From Chytridium lagenaria (Eukaryota; Chytridiomycota; Chytridiomycetes; Chytridiales; Chytridiaceae), in the NCBI GenBank assembly GCA_025449115.1, contig JAHLKC010000060.1, positions 124,001-188,000 of the forward strand: 64,000 bases of DNA. The letters are read 5' to 3'. Both the position numbers and the translations under genes were made by a program. Numbering within the stretch: the stretch's first letter is position 1; every line of letters starts with the position of its first letter. This document shows positions 1 to 12,385 of this stretch, piece by piece. The notes under the pieces were generated by a model that was given only the letters and a program-made list of their open reading frames with translations, was not told the DNA's origin and searched no databases.

Positions 1-104
1 TCATATATTGTTTTACCCTCGCGCTATTTGCTCTTCATATCTTTTTCTCCATTTTCTGCTTCATTTCAACACTAAATTCAACATTCTCATCAACGTGTTT
101 CCAG

Positions 105-744
105 AACATCCACGAAGTTGTCACCGACATGTGCGCCGAATACGAACCTCACCGCACCGGATTCGCCCATCGCGGCATGCTCCGCCGAACACCATCTCAT
201 CCCCCTCATCATCCCCTCCCTATACCTAATAACCCCCCCATCATCTCCTTCCTATTTCCACTCCTAACAACCACCCTTTTTTAAAAGCTTGATCGATTCA
301 CCGCTCTCACCACCCACCAAACCCACCTCCATAACTCCAACCTCTCCCCCAAAGTCTACGTCCCGGGCACCGTCCACTACATCTACAAGACCTCTCGTGT
401 CCTCAAAAAAACCACCCATGTCCCGACTTCTGGCATCAAGGCGGTGGATGATGAACGACCGCATGATGCTTGAACGGAGCGATTGACATCGGTTCTTGGA
501 TGTGCAGGTGAAGTTGGATATGCTTTGGGATCATATTCCGAGTCGTTATGAGGATGGGCTGAAGAAGGTGAGCGGCGAGGCTGTGTGTTTGATGCTCATT
601 TGTTTGTAGGCTCATGATTGGCTTTTGGAACATTTTGAAGATGAGGAACCGAATACACTGCTTTCGGCGCCTGTAACGAATAAAGGGTTCCTTGGGATGT
701 TTGGTAGACGGCATAAGAATCCTCAACATGCTTCGACAATGTGA
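105..744 (+). pseudogene. class 3 lipase-like gene, 3' part, catalytic core missing
   Basis: The reading begins after a splice acceptor (ccag, 101-104) with an exon matching the segment before the lid of class 3 lipases, ending GFAHRGML (compare GAAHRGIL in the lipase at 61-63.7 kb). Further on are a KVYVPGTVHYIYK segment (about 330-400) and the C-terminal DHIPSRYEDGLKK, followed by an intron (570-609) and a last exon ending HASTM at 742-744. These are the N-side and C-side of a lipase_3 domain. The stretch that should carry the GxSxG nucleophile elbow is absent; 185-290 holds C/T-rich sequence with stops in most frames. At least two frame changes are needed. The 5' part of the gene lies outside the window. 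It is either a decayed paralogue of the C2-lipase at the right end or a mis-assembled copy. Confidence 0.55.
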
Positions 745-2280
745 CTCCATTCTCTTCTTTGAATACGTTTCTTGCTGTTTCATTTTTAATGCGTATCCCG
801 GTTTTACGACGTTTTTCGATGTACTTTTTTTATCAACAAATACGAATGCATTGTGTAATTTTAAATATGTGTCACGGATGTGTTATTAGGAAGAGCTGTT
901 ATTTAAAGGCAACAAAACCTTGATCCGTTTCATTGTCCGTAACGTTTCTTTTTATTTGAAGTGTTTAATGAGTACTGTAATCACCAGCGTCATACTGATA
1001 CAACACGAAACCGTTGGTGTGGCCATGGAGCTGCCTAACAATGGCGACCATGAGCGCTGCCAATTAAAAAAATACGTGAATATTGTTTTGGAAGAGTGCG
1101 AGAAGAACCATAGATATACATCTTTTGGAGGAAAGCCTGCAATATATAGAGACGTTCATCTTAATGAATCGTTGCGTTTTATTAGAATGTTTCTTTCGTT
1201 TACTAGGTGGATAAAGCCAGGTGAAGTCTGGAAGAGGCCAAAGGTGTCATCAGCACAGTCCAGTCATCACCTTTTATCTCGCCGTGCTGTCCCTTCTCGA
1301 TGTCCACTTTTAAGACCAAGCAGCAATGAGCGATAGCTGAAGCCCACTCATCTTGTGCACCTTGTACTGTGGGACTCATATTGAGAAGAGATTCCGTCAG
1401 TCAAGCGTCAGTACGTCATCGTTTAGTGCAAGCGAAGTGGGGTTGGTTTGGCGCAATCTTTTTAAGTGTGTTGTTCATGTGGGTCCATTTTTTTGGCTGA
1501 TCCATTTTTATTTTTATTTTTTATTTTTGGTTTGCCTTGTCATTATTACGTTTGGCATCAGCCAACCACCCAAGGTCCAAGGATGAAAGAACACCAAGGT
1601 GGAAAGACATACAAAACACAAGGATATTTATATAATAACAGTGTTGGAAGGATCATGCGATGTTTGAATGGTGGAATTCTGGAGTAATGTAAATATTATA
1701 GTTGGAGGAAGCAAAGAATAAGGATAACTAACTTATAGGATGAACATCAATAAAGGAAATCTCATCACTATTTGTCTAGCCAACTCGGAAGCAACGATGC
1801 CCAAAGTAAAAAAAGAGATTTTTCCTCTGTGTGCTGTTCAACTCGACTCTGTCGAGACGAGACGAGGTGAGACCATGAGAGGTGTGCAAAGACACCCAAT
1901 GATCCGTGACAACCTCCAATTAAACCCAAAAGGGAAACATCACTTTAACCCTGGTTACACATGCACATGAGGGTGATACGAGATGTGGGTGTGTTCAAGG
2001 TATTTGTGTAACCATCAATGCAAACCTGTTTGAGAGCCTTGTGCTTTGAGCTTTTTGCTGTTCACGCGACCTCACACGCCCTTCTTTTATGCATTTTTAT
2101 TTTATTTTATTTTTATTCTCTTCCTTCCACTTTGCTGTTTGTGCTCTATACCGTACATACTGTACTGTACTGTCTGTTTACCATTTTATATTTTATTATC
2201 AAAAACCTCTTATCCCCTTCATCCACCCCCTCAACCCCCATCACCACCACCACCACCACCACCACCACCGTCAGTCTCAA
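745..2280. other. intergenic, no supported gene
   Basis: AT-rich spacer. A 138-codon open frame at 920-1336 has no recognisable domain and unconvincing composition. The last 200 bp before the next gene are C/T-rich, as in many fungal promoters. I see no RNA gene or mobile element. Confidence 0.5.
2242..2269 (+). repeat. (CAC)n microsatellite in 5' leader
   Basis: A run of about nine CAC triplets ends 11 bp before the ATG at 2281. It probably lies in the 5' UTR; read as protein it would give a His run, but in-frame initiation upstream of 2281 would destroy the signal peptide. Confidence 0.85.
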
Positions 2281-5200
2281 ATGAAGATCTCTTCTATCCT
2301 GAGGCTAGCCTACGCTCTAGCAGGCGCATCAGCTATCGCAACATCCGCCCAATCCACCTGCACATCCCCTCAAGACGGAAAGATCTGTCTCTCAAACTGC
2401 AAGGGTGCAGGTTTCTTTGTCACCGCTCCTCAACTCATCAATGGTATCGAGCTTGGACCCACTTTTCAGCTTGATTTTGACCCCGCTACCGGTGCCGCAA
2501 AGGCTTCCAGTAAGGGCGTCAAGGTTGGGTTGTCGTTGCCAGAGTCGTTGAAGAAGGTTGATCTGGACTTTAGTGGTGCTAAGGCTCGGATTCAGGTATT
2601 TACTTTTCTGCTTCGCGTAACGGCTGTTGTGGGCTCACTTGAGCATGCATGAAATGCCTTACCATAGATGACTGACACTCGTATTCTTGTCATTCGTTTC
2701 ATATAACAGGTCGGCGCTCCCGGCGGCCCATGGTTGGTCTCCTCAACCTCCCCGACTTTGTCGCCGCCAACGGCACCTCCCTCGGCGGCAACGTCCAACT
2801 CGACATGGACCAAGTCTCCTTCAGCGCTCTCAACGACGCCGGTTTCCAAGAGCTCTTTAGAACCATCACCCTCGCTAGCGGTCCCATCCAACTCGAGCTC
2901 CAAGGTCACGCCGGAAACAGCGCCAAGGTCCGGAACGCTGGTGAAGCCTCTGCTGGTGACGACCCTGCTGTGTGTCTCGAGTACGTTGGATTCACGGCTG
3001 GATCTCAGCTTATCGGTCTTAATGGACTCAAGGAGGCCACGATCATGGGGCTTCCAAAGATCGTTGGAGGGTCCCCAGCTACTGGTATCGAGTTGTTGAT
3101 TGACCTCAAGGTCATAAACCCTTCGAACGTTATCCTTAACCTCAAATCGGATGTTGTGCTTGACCTCGTCTTCAAAGGTGAAAAGTGTGGAACCGTTGTC
3201 CTCCCAACATGTCGCTTGCGCTCGGTGAAAACAACTTTGCCGCCAAATCGTTATTTTCCCTGATAAATCCAACATTAAGGCACTTATTGCGACCAAGGAC
3301 CTCATGTCTAGGTTTACGGGAAACACGGAGAGTGATGTGCTTGTAAACAACGGAAGAGCTGCAAAAGCGCCTGTTCTTAACGCCGCGTTAGGGGCCGTCA
3401 GCATTTCACAAAGCTTCCTGCTAACAAGGAGCTCCTCATTAAGGTCAGTTTTTCTTTTCTTTTCCTATTAGATGACTTTTAATTAACTTACACATCTATC
3501 TTTTTTCTTAGAAATCTACGCAAACGTCTCAAGCCTTTCTTACAGCTCCAAGGCCGACTCTTCCATTGAGATGATGGCCAACATTGGTGCCTTTAACCCG
3601 TTTGACACCCCTGTCTCTATCACCAACATTCAGTCAACCCTCAGGTAATCTATTTCTTTACCATCGATCGTTCATCTTTTTTCAAACACCTGCTGACCTG
3701 TAATTCAAAATCTATAGCTACAAAGGCAAGACTGCATCGCTGCCAATGTCAAGGTTGACAACTTCAAGCTCCCAGCAAAGGGTGAAGGCGTCAGTCCTCA
3801 ATTCAAGGTCAAACTCGACGGTAAAGTCGACCCCTTTGTCTGTGGTGCCGAACTCGTCATCCTCACGCTCGGCAAACGTGACGTCAAAGTTGATGTCAAG
3901 AGCACCCTCACTCTCGACATTGGCGGCTACCCTAGTGTCATCGACTATGTAAGTTTTACTTCATTTTGCTTTCGTCGTCAACTTTCCAACCAACACACTT
4001 TTAGAACCAACCCAATGTCGCTGTCGAATCCACCTCCTCCCCTTGCTCAGGCTCCGAACCCGGTTCCTACTGCCTCGGCGACTGCAAAGAAGACGGTCTT
4101 AAACTCCCCATGCCGCTCCCTCTTATTGAAAACATTGTCCTCCCCAACTTCAAGCTCGAATTCGATCCCATCAACTCCCCTCTCGTCCCCAAAGCTACCG
4201 CCACCGACGTTTCCGTCAAGCTCGGTGTTCCCGAATGGCTCTCATACATCAACTTTGCCTTTTCGGGTGCAGGCGCTTCCATCGCTATCGGGGCTCCCGG
4301 CGGTCCGTTGATTGCGCAGATTGATACCCCGGATTACGAGACGGCTACGGGGAGCATCAAGGAGGGAACTGTTGGGCTTAACATTGTTGAGAAGGACTTT
4401 AAGGCACTCAGCAAGGAAGGCATGGAACAACTTTTAAAATTCATCACCCTCAACTCTGGACCTACCCCCGTCCGCATGAAGGGTGTCGCCAACAACAAGG
4501 CCAAGTTCCCGGCTCCCTTTGACAGAGGTGATGTTTGTCTCCGTTACATTAACTTTGACATTGTCTCCACCTCTCTCATTGGACTCGGTGGACTCCGCGA
4601 CACCGTCATCACCGACATTCCCAAAATCACGTCTGCAAACCCGACCAAGGGGATTGAACTTGAAGTGCCCCTTGCCATCACCAACCCCTCCAACATTGTC
4701 CTCCACGCCAACGCCGACATCACGATGGACTTTGTCTTTGACCAGCAGAAGCTTGGAACTGTTGTGCTTGAAAAGTTTAGACTTGAGAAGGGCGTCAACA
4801 ACCTCAAGGCCAAGGCGTTTGTTCACCCGGATCCTACCAACGTGCCACAATTGTTGGCGACCAAGAAGATGTTTTCGCAGTTCACGGGGGGCGTTGTGTC
4901 CGATGTGACGGTTGGGAACGGGAAGGCGGAGGGATTGGAGCTGTTGGATGCTGCGCTGCAGGCTGTCAGCATCCCGCAAAAGTTACCCGCGAACCAGGAC
5001 AAACTCATCATTGTAAGTCTCCCATTGCACACTGTTATTGTTGTCCCTGTCACTGCCCCTTTTCTTTTACTTACTTTTCTTCCAGGACGCTGTCGCCAAT
5101 GGTCTCACCCTCGACTACCCCGCCACTTACCCCGACACCGGTCTCCCCAACGACCTCGGCTTTCGCCACCCTCGAGCCAGTCTCACGCATACAACCCCTT

Positions 5201-5519
5201 CCACGTCCCCGTCACCATTGTCAAAGTCACCGGCAAGCTCTCTACAAAGGCATCGCATGTCTTCTCATTGACACCCCTGTGAAAGGATTCACCATCCCCC
5301 CTCGTTCATCCATCGTCTCACCCCCGATCCTCACTGGGTTCGATAACAGGGAAGACCCTAGAGACGACAGTCTTTGCAATGAGTTTTTGGGAAAACAGCT
5401 TCTCTGGGGAGAAGAGTTTGTTGGAGTTGAGGAACACTTTGACGATTGTGATTGATAAAGGGTATTTGAGTCAGATTGATTACGTGCAAAAGGATGTGTC
5501 GGTTTCCACAAGTTTCTAG
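2281..5519 (+). CDS. secreted two-unit protein with DUF3712-like repeats
   Basis: The ATG at 2281 opens a signal peptide (MKISS, hydrophobic stretch, cut near SAQS). Exons are roughly 2281-2595, 2710-3443, 3512-3644, 3718-3948, 4005-5012 and 5086-5519, with GT-AG introns. The mature protein is two tandem units of about 400 residues. Each unit opens with a Cys-bearing header (CTSPQDGKICLSNC; PCSGSEPGSYCLGDC). Then come a VGAPGGP/IGAPGGP strand, a block around INPSNV/ITNPSNI followed by a KxGTVVL strand, and LPANK/LPANQDKL near the end. Beta-rich repeats with NPS-type turns resemble the fungal DUF3712 family (LEA2/TULIP-like; function unknown), which suggests a cell-wall or surface protein. Four single-base losses in homopolymers (about 2729, 3206, 3250, 3412), and more near 3730 and 5150-5370, break the frame; the two units align well once these are allowed for. 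Confidence 0.7.
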
Positions 5520-6935
5520 AAACCCTCCTCCTCCTCCCACTTCAATCTTTGTTGTTGAGCCTCTTTTTAGTTAACTTCCTTTCCTTCAAACCTTTGAAGG
5601 AGATATTCTACCTCATCGTCCTTTTTTATACTTTTATGCCTCTTCTTTTTCTTTTTGTGTCTTTGCGATCGTTACCCGTTTTCTTCATTTGAACGTTTGT
5701 CTTGTGGTTTGTGCACCCCTGCAATTAGGCGTTGCCCCATTGAGAACGTATAGAATTAAAAGCCTCTTAATGTTTATTTTGGATGTTTTTAGTTTACTCC
5801 TATGTAACTAGAGTATGTAGAGGAAAGCTTAGGTCTGATGGCTGTCGGTTTTTAGAGTTTGCGGTGAATTCTCGTCAAGGATCATATCTAAACTTGCACG
5901 CAAAAAATTGAAGCTAAGATATTCATGTATCGAAACATTCCTCAAAACTCTTTAAATAAACATTTTTTTAGTACTTTTAAATTAAACATAAATGCTATTA
6001 GTTATACATCGCGAAGTAGCTCTTATTAAAGCTGCTTTCCAGGCGTAGTGTTGGGGAATATAGGAAGTCGAGAACGAGGAAACTCCTGTTTGAGGACATT
6101 CGCCGGACGAGGTTGAGAAACACTGAGCGCTGTCGAGACAGAAAATGTGGCCGCATAGTCCTTATGTATGGTGATCTCTGAAAATGTTTTCGTAGAATCT
6201 GCAACGTCCTTCCCCAGGCACACGTCATCAACGAGGATCTATACCCAGGTAAGCTTTTAGATCTTCAGCAACCGTTACCTTCTTGCTCGTAAACCTGTAC
6301 GCTGCGTCTATGCGGTTTGCTTGAAGGACCGCCATAGCTGGACTTTGATGACGGCTTCGAAGCCAAGCGGATTTTGGGGATTCAAGAGTATGGAAAGGTA
6401 GGAAACCATTTTTTGGGAGAATGAGTTGATGTTATGATGATACTAAAGATGGACTATGATAAACGTGTGCGAAAGATGTTGGAAGATATATTTTTCAATT
6501 TCTGGTTGTGAGAATAACGCGATGGTGGGTGACTCCTCAAATTTAGATTTACGCGCCATTCTCTGTTTTTCTTTGATTAACATAACAAAGATGTGCTAAT
6601 CCCAACATCTTACACCGTAACGTGATGTCAAGGAAGCAATCAGATGGGAATATCATCATATCATGATTTTCCTTTGTTTGACTCTGTTATCTCCATTGGC
6701 TTGCCTGAATGCCAACCAACATTTCATCACCCACTAAAATCCGCGTTGTTATGCTCATTATGATAAGCCAAGTTATCTGTTTTTCGTTCATTGGCTTTCT
6801 TGCGCCAGCAGGATCGTTAAGAAGAAGAGGAAGAAGCATGAAAAGCTCACTACAACACGAACAACAACAACTACCAAGATAGAAAATAATTTAAGTTTTA
6901 ACGTTATATTTTAGATACTGAAGTTTTATCATCAT
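5520..6935. other. intergenic spacer
   Basis: AT-rich 3' flank of the secreted protein gene and 5' flank of the tRNA gene. Short minus-strand frames at 5998-6231 have no support. Confidence 0.5.
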
Positions 6936-7049
6936 GGTCCAGTGGCGAAATGGTTACCGCGTTCGGCTTCGATTGTGCTGTCCTCGCTTCGAGACTAGCA
7001 AGATACAGACGACACCGAGAGACTCCAGGTTCAACCCCTGGCTGGATCG
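6936..7049 (+). tRNA. tRNA-Arg (anticodon TCG) with intron
   Basis: A complete cloverleaf can be folded. The acceptor stem 6936-6942 (GGTCCAG) pairs with 7042-7048 (CTGGATC, one G-U), with discriminator G7049. The D arm is GCG/CGC. The anticodon stem 6962-6966 (TTCGG) pairs with 7015-7019 (CCGAG). The T arm is 7025-7041 (CCAGG TTCAACC CCTGG). The anticodon TCG is at 6969-6971. An intron of 41 nt (6973-7013) follows position 37, the canonical site of eukaryotic nuclear tRNA introns. It reads CGA arginine codons. Confidence 0.93.
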
Positions 7050-7050
7050 C

Positions 7051-7056
7051 TTTTTT
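7051..7056 (+). terminator. RNA polymerase III oligo-T terminator
   Basis: Six T residues start 2 nt after the discriminator base of the tRNA-Arg gene, the usual Pol III stop signal. Confidence 0.85.
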
Positions 7057-7320
7057 GCACGGACCTTTGTCCACTTGAACGTATTTTACATCATTTTTGG
7101 ATTCATTTTTACTAGCTCGTTTATACAGTGCGATGGCATGTGAATGCTACAACTTTCAAAGACATTCAACAAAAGATCCACTGGGTAGATAAAAAAAATT
7201 GTTTTGCGGTAAAAGTTGTTTGCGGTAAATACTTATCAGGAAGAAGCAAAAGGACAATCAACAATGGAGTGAGCAGATACAACGGCAGAGAGCGGAAAAA
7301 AGTTATCAAAAAAAAAGCCA

Positions 7321-9082
7321 TTAATGAAGCGCAACCACAAATCTATCCTCCGGCTCATCATCTTTCACAGTCCTCTCCTCATCACCACCACCAGCAAGCA
7401 ATTGTCTATTCATCTTCTGACTCTCAAACACAGTACAGTTGATATACATGTCATCAATTTGCTCAAGGTGAGACCCTTGTTTCGTAAACGAAAATATGCA
7501 AAGATGAATCCACCAATACACGTTGACCCCAGATGAAAAAGACTTTGACACCAAGGTTGGCGTTTCCGGGACCAGAGTCGATCATGTAGGGGGTGATGAA
7601 GGCGATGATAAAGTTCCAGAGCCAGTTGGAGGCAACCGAAAGGGAGACGGCTTTAGCGCGAATGTTGAGGGGAAATACTTCACCTGACAAAAAGTCACGT
7701 TATATACGAGAAAGGAAAAACGGAATGATTCAAAGAGTATTATTACCTGTAATAATCCACGCAATAGGTCCCCACGTTGAGGCGAAAAGAAAATATAAAT
7801 GCAGATAAAGATTATTAGGACGTAAGTTGATGCGGTGGTGATTCCGGCCGTAACACCGACGATGGCAACTGTGAACTCGCAGATACCCATCCCGGCGGCT
7901 CCGATGAGGAGAAGATTGCGGCGACCGATACGCTCGACGGCAAACATACCGGGGGATTGTGGATAGAACGTTGACGAGACTGATGATAATGATGAGAAGG
8001 AAGGGTTGGACGAGGCCGGTACTTTTAAAGAAGGTTGTTCCTAATTAACATGTAAGTATAAAATAAATTCGTCAAAATAGGAATGCCATTGGTTGCTAAC
8101 CATAGTAGAATATAAAATTTACACCCGTAAGCTGTTGGCAAGCCTGAATGATGATTCCAGTCATTGTTCTTCTGAGAATCTTTGAGTCGTTATTCCTAAA
8201 GCAGTCTCGGTATGACATCTCCCCAAGTTCCTTCTCGCGCTCATGGTGGGCCATAATATTCTTAAGCTCCTCCATGATCAGCACATTGTCAGGCGTCGAC
8301 CCGTTCAGACGGCATAAAGATCTGATTGCCCATATCCGTCTTTCCGCATTTAACGTACCATCTTGGAGACTCTGGAAGTGCAATAATGCCTGTCGCGAGG
8401 ATGAACGCCAGGAGAAGTTGAATGCCAATGGGTATCTGATATGCGGATGCATTGGGGCGGTTTTGCGTAGCGTTGTTGACAATCGAAGCGAGGAGAATAC
8501 CAACAGTAATAGCAAACTGATAGCAAGTGATGACAGCGCCTCGGATCCACTTTGGTGCGCATTCCGATTGATACATGGGTACCAATGTCGACAAAATGCC
8601 CACTCCGAGTCCAGCAACCCAATCTTCCCAAACACAAAGAGTACAATCTCAAATGCACCTGTCTGCATCGCAACACCCACACTGAAAACAGCGGATGCTA
8701 TAATCACTCCCAATTTACGTCCACATCGATCGGCTACAACAGAACCAAGGAGCGCACCGATAACTTCCCCGACGGCGAGGATGGAAACGACCAAGAGCTT
8801 TAATCTCTGTTTGATAACGTATGGATTGTTCACGGCATCGGCCGCGTCAGGGTTTGAAGATCCGAATTGCCTCAGCCATGCAGGCATCGCGATAACCCCA
8901 GCAATGGAACCTAAAGCCATGTTTTGTGAGCTTTATAAAACTACATCACACTAAAATCATACAGCAGATGGATGGGACATACCAGAATCAATAACCGAAA
9001 AGAATTCCTCCAAAGGCTGCAAAAAGGGTGATCAGGACTCCTGGGAGCGACGACCTCTTTGAGTATCCACTTGTTCCGACAT
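7321..9082 (-). CDS. MFS hexose transporter (HXT type)
   Basis: A sugar porter of the major facilitator superfamily that moves hexoses across the plasma membrane. In order from the minus-strand ATG at 9080-9082: a short cytoplasmic N-terminus, FGGILFGYDSG (TM1), intron, SIAGVIAMPAWL, the signature VVADRCGRKLG after TM2, PESPRWYVKCGK after TM6, QQLTGVNFIFYYG in TM7, intron, ERIGRRNLLLIGAAGM, intron, GEVFPLNIRAKA near TM10, and the terminal YET/LEQIDDMY region. The C-tail ends VVALH at 7321. These are the diagnostic PESPR, R-x-G-R-R and E-x-F-P-x-x-x-R motifs. Frame breaks occur near 9040, 8990 (extra T after FGY), 8600, 8300 and 7490. Each restores the family sequence, so they are probably sequencing errors. 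Confidence 0.88.
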
Positions 9083-10169
9083 GTAGAAAAAGCTTAAAGA
9101 AGCTCAATTGTGGTGAAAAGATGGAAGAAGAAAGTCAAAGACGGGGAGACCTCCATCGGTACTATCATTTAAAGGGCTTTGCAGGTGGATAAGTTCCTGG
9201 TCAGGCTCAATACAATCAACAATATTCAAAGTCATACGACACAAAAAGTGCCACTCAATGATAGAAAGTCCGTTCCTGTCCGTTGGCCATCATTTGGGGG
9301 GCTGACGGCACAGAAAGTCTCGCTAGAGGTCGAGCAGCAGTAAAACACTCCCAAGAAAAGGATTGACACATTTTCTTCAACTTTCCTTTGCCTCGCCAAC
9401 GTCAGCCCCAGCAAAGGATCAAACATTGTTTCAAATGTTATCTCGTAACTATGGAAGAGTGCCATATGCGGCGAGGGTACCACCACGCATCGACGGATCC
9501 CACGTTGAAGATGATTTCCTGGTTCAAACAAAAAAAAAACATTCAAAATTTCATTTCGAGAGTCGGTAAAAGAAGGTTTGTACTAGTGTAATAAAGAGGT
9601 TGGTAGCACACTGATTTTTGGTCGGATCCTCCGTCATCCAACCGATCGATTCTCCTGAGGTTGATCGGGGCCAACAAGGCAACCCGCAGCAGTAACCAAC
9701 CCTCTCCACAATACCGTGCTGAGGTAGAAGATCTCTGAAAGAGAGTAGAATAGTTTAAGTCGATGTATCATTATCGGTGGATGGAAGAACGGTGGGGTGT
9801 TTGTTTCGTTGTTGCTCATTTTTGAGATGGCGAATCTGGATTTGAAATTCTCAATGCGTATCCGCTCACCAATCACTTTCGTATAAACCACAGGAGCCTC
9901 ATTCTCAAAAACGAAAAGCACCCCATGTTTGACCAACGAGGTACACCAAAACCTCTCTGAAACCCACCCGTCCAGGACTCAAAAAAGAAAATTGCAAAAT
10001 AAATAAACTTTTTGGGCCAACCGTCGACTTCAGGAGGATAAGGGGGACTGATTGGTCTTGTCTACTTTACCGAGTATCCACCTCGATTCACTTTGAACAC
10101 ACCCGAAGGGCCCTGGAAAGATTTTCTCTGCAAAAGTAAAGGGGAACGGCAAAAAAACTCCAACAAACT
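9083..10169. other. intergenic between divergent genes
   Basis: Shared 5' region of the hexose transporter (minus) and the Pro/Tyr-rich gene (plus). Frames of up to about 100 codons on both strands show no domain, repeat or conserved context. I assign nothing. Confidence 0.45.
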
Positions 10170-11661
10170 ATGAACGGCATAGATGATGGGCCTGGCCCAG
10201 CCGTTGTTCCAACTTACTTGCCTCTGATTAGTCTGTCGGATGCGGACAACAACAGCGCAGAGCTTGCGGCTCCGTCTTCAGCAATGGCCGGCTCCATTGG
10301 GCAGATTAACCTCCGCTCCGCAACAGCAGATGAAGCTCGCTGGGACATCAAGCGGTTTAAGAAACCTGCAAAACGGTGATACTGGAAGCAGCAGAGGATC
10401 ACGGCATTCAACCGCATCGAATGATTTATGCAATGGCAGGCAGAGTCTTTGTAGTCACAGCACAAAACCCATTGGAGGAAAACCGTCACCTGGATTTAAA
10501 AAGTTTAGGGGCGAAACTCCAGAGGAGCTTGCAAGTTGGATTCTGGATAAGGCCGTGGAACCACCGCTTTCTGGGAGAGGGAGGAAAAAAGTCCCACCCG
10601 GCACTATCTTGAGATTCGTCATAGGTCAGATTAACGAGGTTTTGAGAATGAAGAAGGGTGGTGAAAAGGATGCCTTTGACGATGTTGTCTTAAAAGGCAT
10701 GTTTCGATCTGGGCATCTCCCTGAAACTGGAGGGAAGATTGTGCTGCCAGAGTATTTGCGGGATAAGTCTATGGGTATGATAAACACGCCTCTCATCCGT
10801 CTCCTTTGTACTTCTTAATGGAGACCTTGAATTCGACTTGCGTTGCTATACCAAATTATATCGAGCCCCGACGTTTAATATAAATCATTCTAATGCCACT
10901 CCATTCTTCCAGCACATCCATCAAGCACAACAACGGATATACACCTGAACGCACGCAATCAATTTCTCCAAGCAAAACCAAACCTCAAGACCAAGAAGCG
11001 AAAGTCACTCCGAGGATTCTGAGCCACCATCATCTAAAAAGAAAGAAATCGTAGCGACGATGCCACTGGTTCCTCCAACACTTCCCGAAAGATTCTGTAA
11101 GAACGTCAATCAGATTGATATCTGCGCGCTAACATTTCATTTTCACTTCACTTCAGCCTTCTATTCCAGAAAAATATCAACAACTCCCTCCCCAACCCTA
11201 TAATTACTTTGCATACGGTCACGGATACCCTCTTATCCTCACAACCCCTATCCTCATTACCCATACCCTCCACCTTTTCCCGACATAAACGCTGCGCAAC
11301 TACGGCCCAACCACTCATCCTCCTCTGCCCCAAACTCCACCCCTTCTTCCCTAAATTCAACCACTGCAACATCCGTTCCCAACAATACATTACCGCCAGG
11401 CTCTTCAGCGCGACAAGGAATCCTCGAATGTACGGAATGGATCAAGGGTACCCATATCCTCCGTACATGTACGGCGCGTATCCTCCCCATTTTCAGCCGC
11501 AGGTGATTCCGAAAACTGAAGATTTAGGGGGAATTGATGGGAGCGGGGAAATGACTGAGAAGGTGACAGGACGTGGGGGTGTTAGATTGGGAAAAGGTGT
11601 CTATGTACATAACTGTTGCGAGTACCGTATATGGTGTCCTTGGGAGGAAACCTTGTTTTGA
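10170..11661 (+). CDS. Pro/Tyr-rich protein of unknown function
   Basis: The ATG at 10170 starts an N-terminal region (about 70 residues, acidic/Ala-rich). A charged, probably folded segment follows (FKKFRGETPEELASWILDKA to LPEYLRDKSM, about 10500-10772). An intron ends at ttccag (10909). The next exon is Ser/Lys-rich (SEDSEPPSSKKKEIVATMP). A second intron ends at cttcag (11157), and the last exon is Tyr/Pro/Gly-rich with many YP and PY pairs (NPYPHYPYPPPFPD; YPYPPYMYGAYPP), ending at 11661. A frame change near 10372 joins the first two parts and others occur near 10940, 11215 and 11430. The low-complexity YP-rich tail is typical of RNA-binding, transcription or condensate-forming proteins, but I do not recognise the folded domain and assign no function. 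Confidence 0.5.
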
Positions 11662-12385
11662 ATTAAAATTATCTCGCGCGTTGCAAAAATAGACTTGTTG
11701 GCTTTTTCTTGATATCAATAAAGTCTGAATCTATACAAAATCACGTTGTGTGAGTTTATTTCATTCAAGTTTGAAGACTACAGCGAATTGGTGAAAAAAA
11801 AAATAGGGATTGTTTTCACGCCGAAAGTGGTCTTCACTATTTCTACAGTATAAATATAATCGTGCAGAATATTTCGTTATAGAAGACTGGTTTGGCCAAA
11901 TGCAGGCATAGACATGATCGCCAAATTCAAATAAAAACATACATGATCTTTGGCGAACAAGCGATACAAAAAAAACTACACCGTATCCTACAAATAAATT
12001 CAAATAATTTAAAAAAAGTAGCGAAAGTTTCAGTAGCGACTTATTGAAAACGAGACCTCGGCCATGACACTTTAAAAATTCCCAAACAGAAAGAGAGATA
12101 TACTACCCTTAACTCACCTCATCATCCATCCTTTCTCACAACATATTCTAAATACTCGATCGTCATCACTGTAAACCAACCACCACGGAGTTACCTCAAA
12201 CTCGCTTCACAACATTCCTTAACGTGCCCTGATGTCACTCGATCCACTCTGATGAAATGTCTTTTCACTTCTTACCCCGACTTCGGAAGCGACCTTCAGA
12301 ATCTCCCAAAAATCCATATATCCTACTTTCCAACACCATGAATCTTTACGAAATAGCCTTGGTTCGTCATAATTGACGCTTCAAA
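11662..12385. other. AT-rich spacer
   Basis: No coding, RNA or repeat signal that I can support before the tandem repeat block begins. Confidence 0.45.

Noticed and set aside
920..1336. 138-codon open frame on the plus strand
   Set aside because: No domain, no splice context and composition like the surrounding AT-rich spacer; length is within chance for this base content.
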